A stretch of DNA of 6,499 nucleotides, from NCBI GenBank assembly GCA_003164475.1, contig PLTL01000300.1, positions 1-6,499 of the forward strand, written 5' to 3'. The translations under genes and the position numbers were made by a program. The notes beneath the pieces were generated by a model that was given only the letters and a program-made list of their open reading frames with translations, did not search any database and had not been told where the DNA came from. Position 1 is the first letter of the stretch; every line of letters begins with the position of its first letter. The stretch is from Candidatus Dormiibacterota bacterium (lineage in GTDB: Bacteria; Chloroflexota; Dormibacteria; UBA8260; Bog-877). Of the stretch, positions 6,115 through 6,499 are shown in pieces.

Positions 6115-6499
6115 GTGAACGACACCCAGTTCCCCTCAAGGCGGCTCGGCAATCAGGGCCTGGTGGTCTCGGCGGTCGGGCTCGGCTGCATGAGCATGTC
6201 CCAGGCCTACGGCCCCGCCGACGAGGCCGATTCACTGGCCACCATCGACCGGGCCCTGGAACTCGGGGTTTGCTTCCTGGATACCGCCGACGCCTACGGG
6301 GATGGCCACAACGAGCTGCTCTTGGGCCGAGCCCTCCAGGGACGCCGGGACCGAGTCGTCCTGGCGACCAAGTTCGGCATCCTGAAGGACCGCGCCACCG
6401 CGAGCAGGGTCAGCGGGCGTCCGGAGTATGTGAGAGCCTGCTGCGAGGCGTCGCTGCAGCGGCTCGGCACCGATCACATCGACCTCTACTACCAGCACC
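6115..6499 (+). CDS. Aldo/keto reductase, 5' part (runs off the window)
   Basis: NADPH-dependent oxidoreductase of the AKR superfamily, cut by the window edge after 128 residues of an expected 310-340. The N-terminus ([20 protein letters not shown], residues 9-28) is the first barrel strand of the AKR11/13-like group often annotated as general stress or aryl-alcohol dehydrogenase-like enzymes. All four catalytic tetrad residues are visible: Asp56 and Tyr61 in FLDTADAYG, Lys86 in LATKFG, and His128 in DLYYQH, the last complete codon. The GTG at 6115 is chosen because an in-frame TAG lies at 6097-6099 and homology begins within a few residues of this codon; a TTG at 6106 is the only alternative upstream. 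No usable Shine-Dalgarno precedes it, and a TANNNT hexamer 7 nt upstream suggests a leaderless mRNA. It is transcribed divergently from the proline genes. The physiological substrate cannot be told from sequence. Confidence 0.93.
   Translation, partial: MNDTQFPSRRLGNQGLVVSAVGLGCMSMSQAYGPADEADSLATIDRALELGVCFLDTADAYGDGHNELLLGRALQGRRDRVVLATKFGILKDRATASRVSGRPEYVRACCEASLQRLGTDHIDLYYQH

Noticed and set aside
5925..6152. Minus-strand open frame (75 codons) overlapping the reductase start
   Set aside because: It covers the reductase promoter and first codons and has no Shine-Dalgarno or recognisable sequence. It competes with the slightly better supported frame ending at 5677.
6232..6498. Minus-strand open frame at the right edge
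   Set aside because: Antisense of the clearly recognisable aldo/keto reductase, whose catalytic residues are all in the plus frame.
1..6499. Mobile element, CRISPR, toxin-antitoxin or biosynthetic cluster
   Set aside because: No transposase, integrase, regular direct repeats or paired small genes are visible; all four firm genes are ordinary metabolic enzymes.

Overview
The window is GC-rich bacterial DNA carrying four recognisable protein genes and no sign of phage, insertion sequence, CRISPR, tRNA or rRNA. The coding frames have the strong G/C third-position bias of a high-GC genome. Two genes (ppc and the aldo/keto reductase) start without a Shine-Dalgarno but with a TANNNT hexamer 7-9 nt upstream, which is the leaderless or near-leaderless layout common in Actinomycetota, Deinococcota and related high-GC lineages. 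Together with a stand-alone proline dehydrogenase (not a fused PutA), this points to an actinobacterial or Chloroflexota/Dormibacterota-like organism. That assignment is an inference; no taxonomic marker is present.

Layout: 1-100 is the 3' flank of ppc, with small inverted repeats. 101-2812 (minus) is phosphoenolpyruvate carboxylase. 2813-3112 is a 300-nt spacer with two hairpins, a near-leaderless promoter candidate for ppc and a start-less stretch with coding-like codon bias. 3113-4663 (minus) is L-glutamate gamma-semialdehyde (P5C) dehydrogenase. 4664-4743 is a short spacer with a 9-bp GC hairpin. 4744-5673 (minus) is monofunctional proline dehydrogenase. 5674-6114 is the control region between the proline genes and a divergent gene; it holds a 7-8-7 dyad, a hairpin and a possible small ORF ending 3 nt before the proline dehydrogenase start. 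6115-6499 (plus) is the 5' part of an aldo/keto reductase cut by the window edge.

Function: proline dehydrogenase and P5C dehydrogenase are the two steps that turn proline into glutamate, and their order and spacing suggest one operon. Glutamate then feeds 2-oxoglutarate into the TCA cycle. The next gene on the same strand, PEP carboxylase, supplies oxaloacetate to the same cycle, but it appears to have its own promoter. The divergent oxidoreductase has no visible functional link.

Nothing here amounts to a clearly new system. The points most worth checking are the possible small ORF and dyad upstream of the proline genes, the start-less coding-like stretch after pruA, and the contrast between leaderless and Shine-Dalgarno starts.
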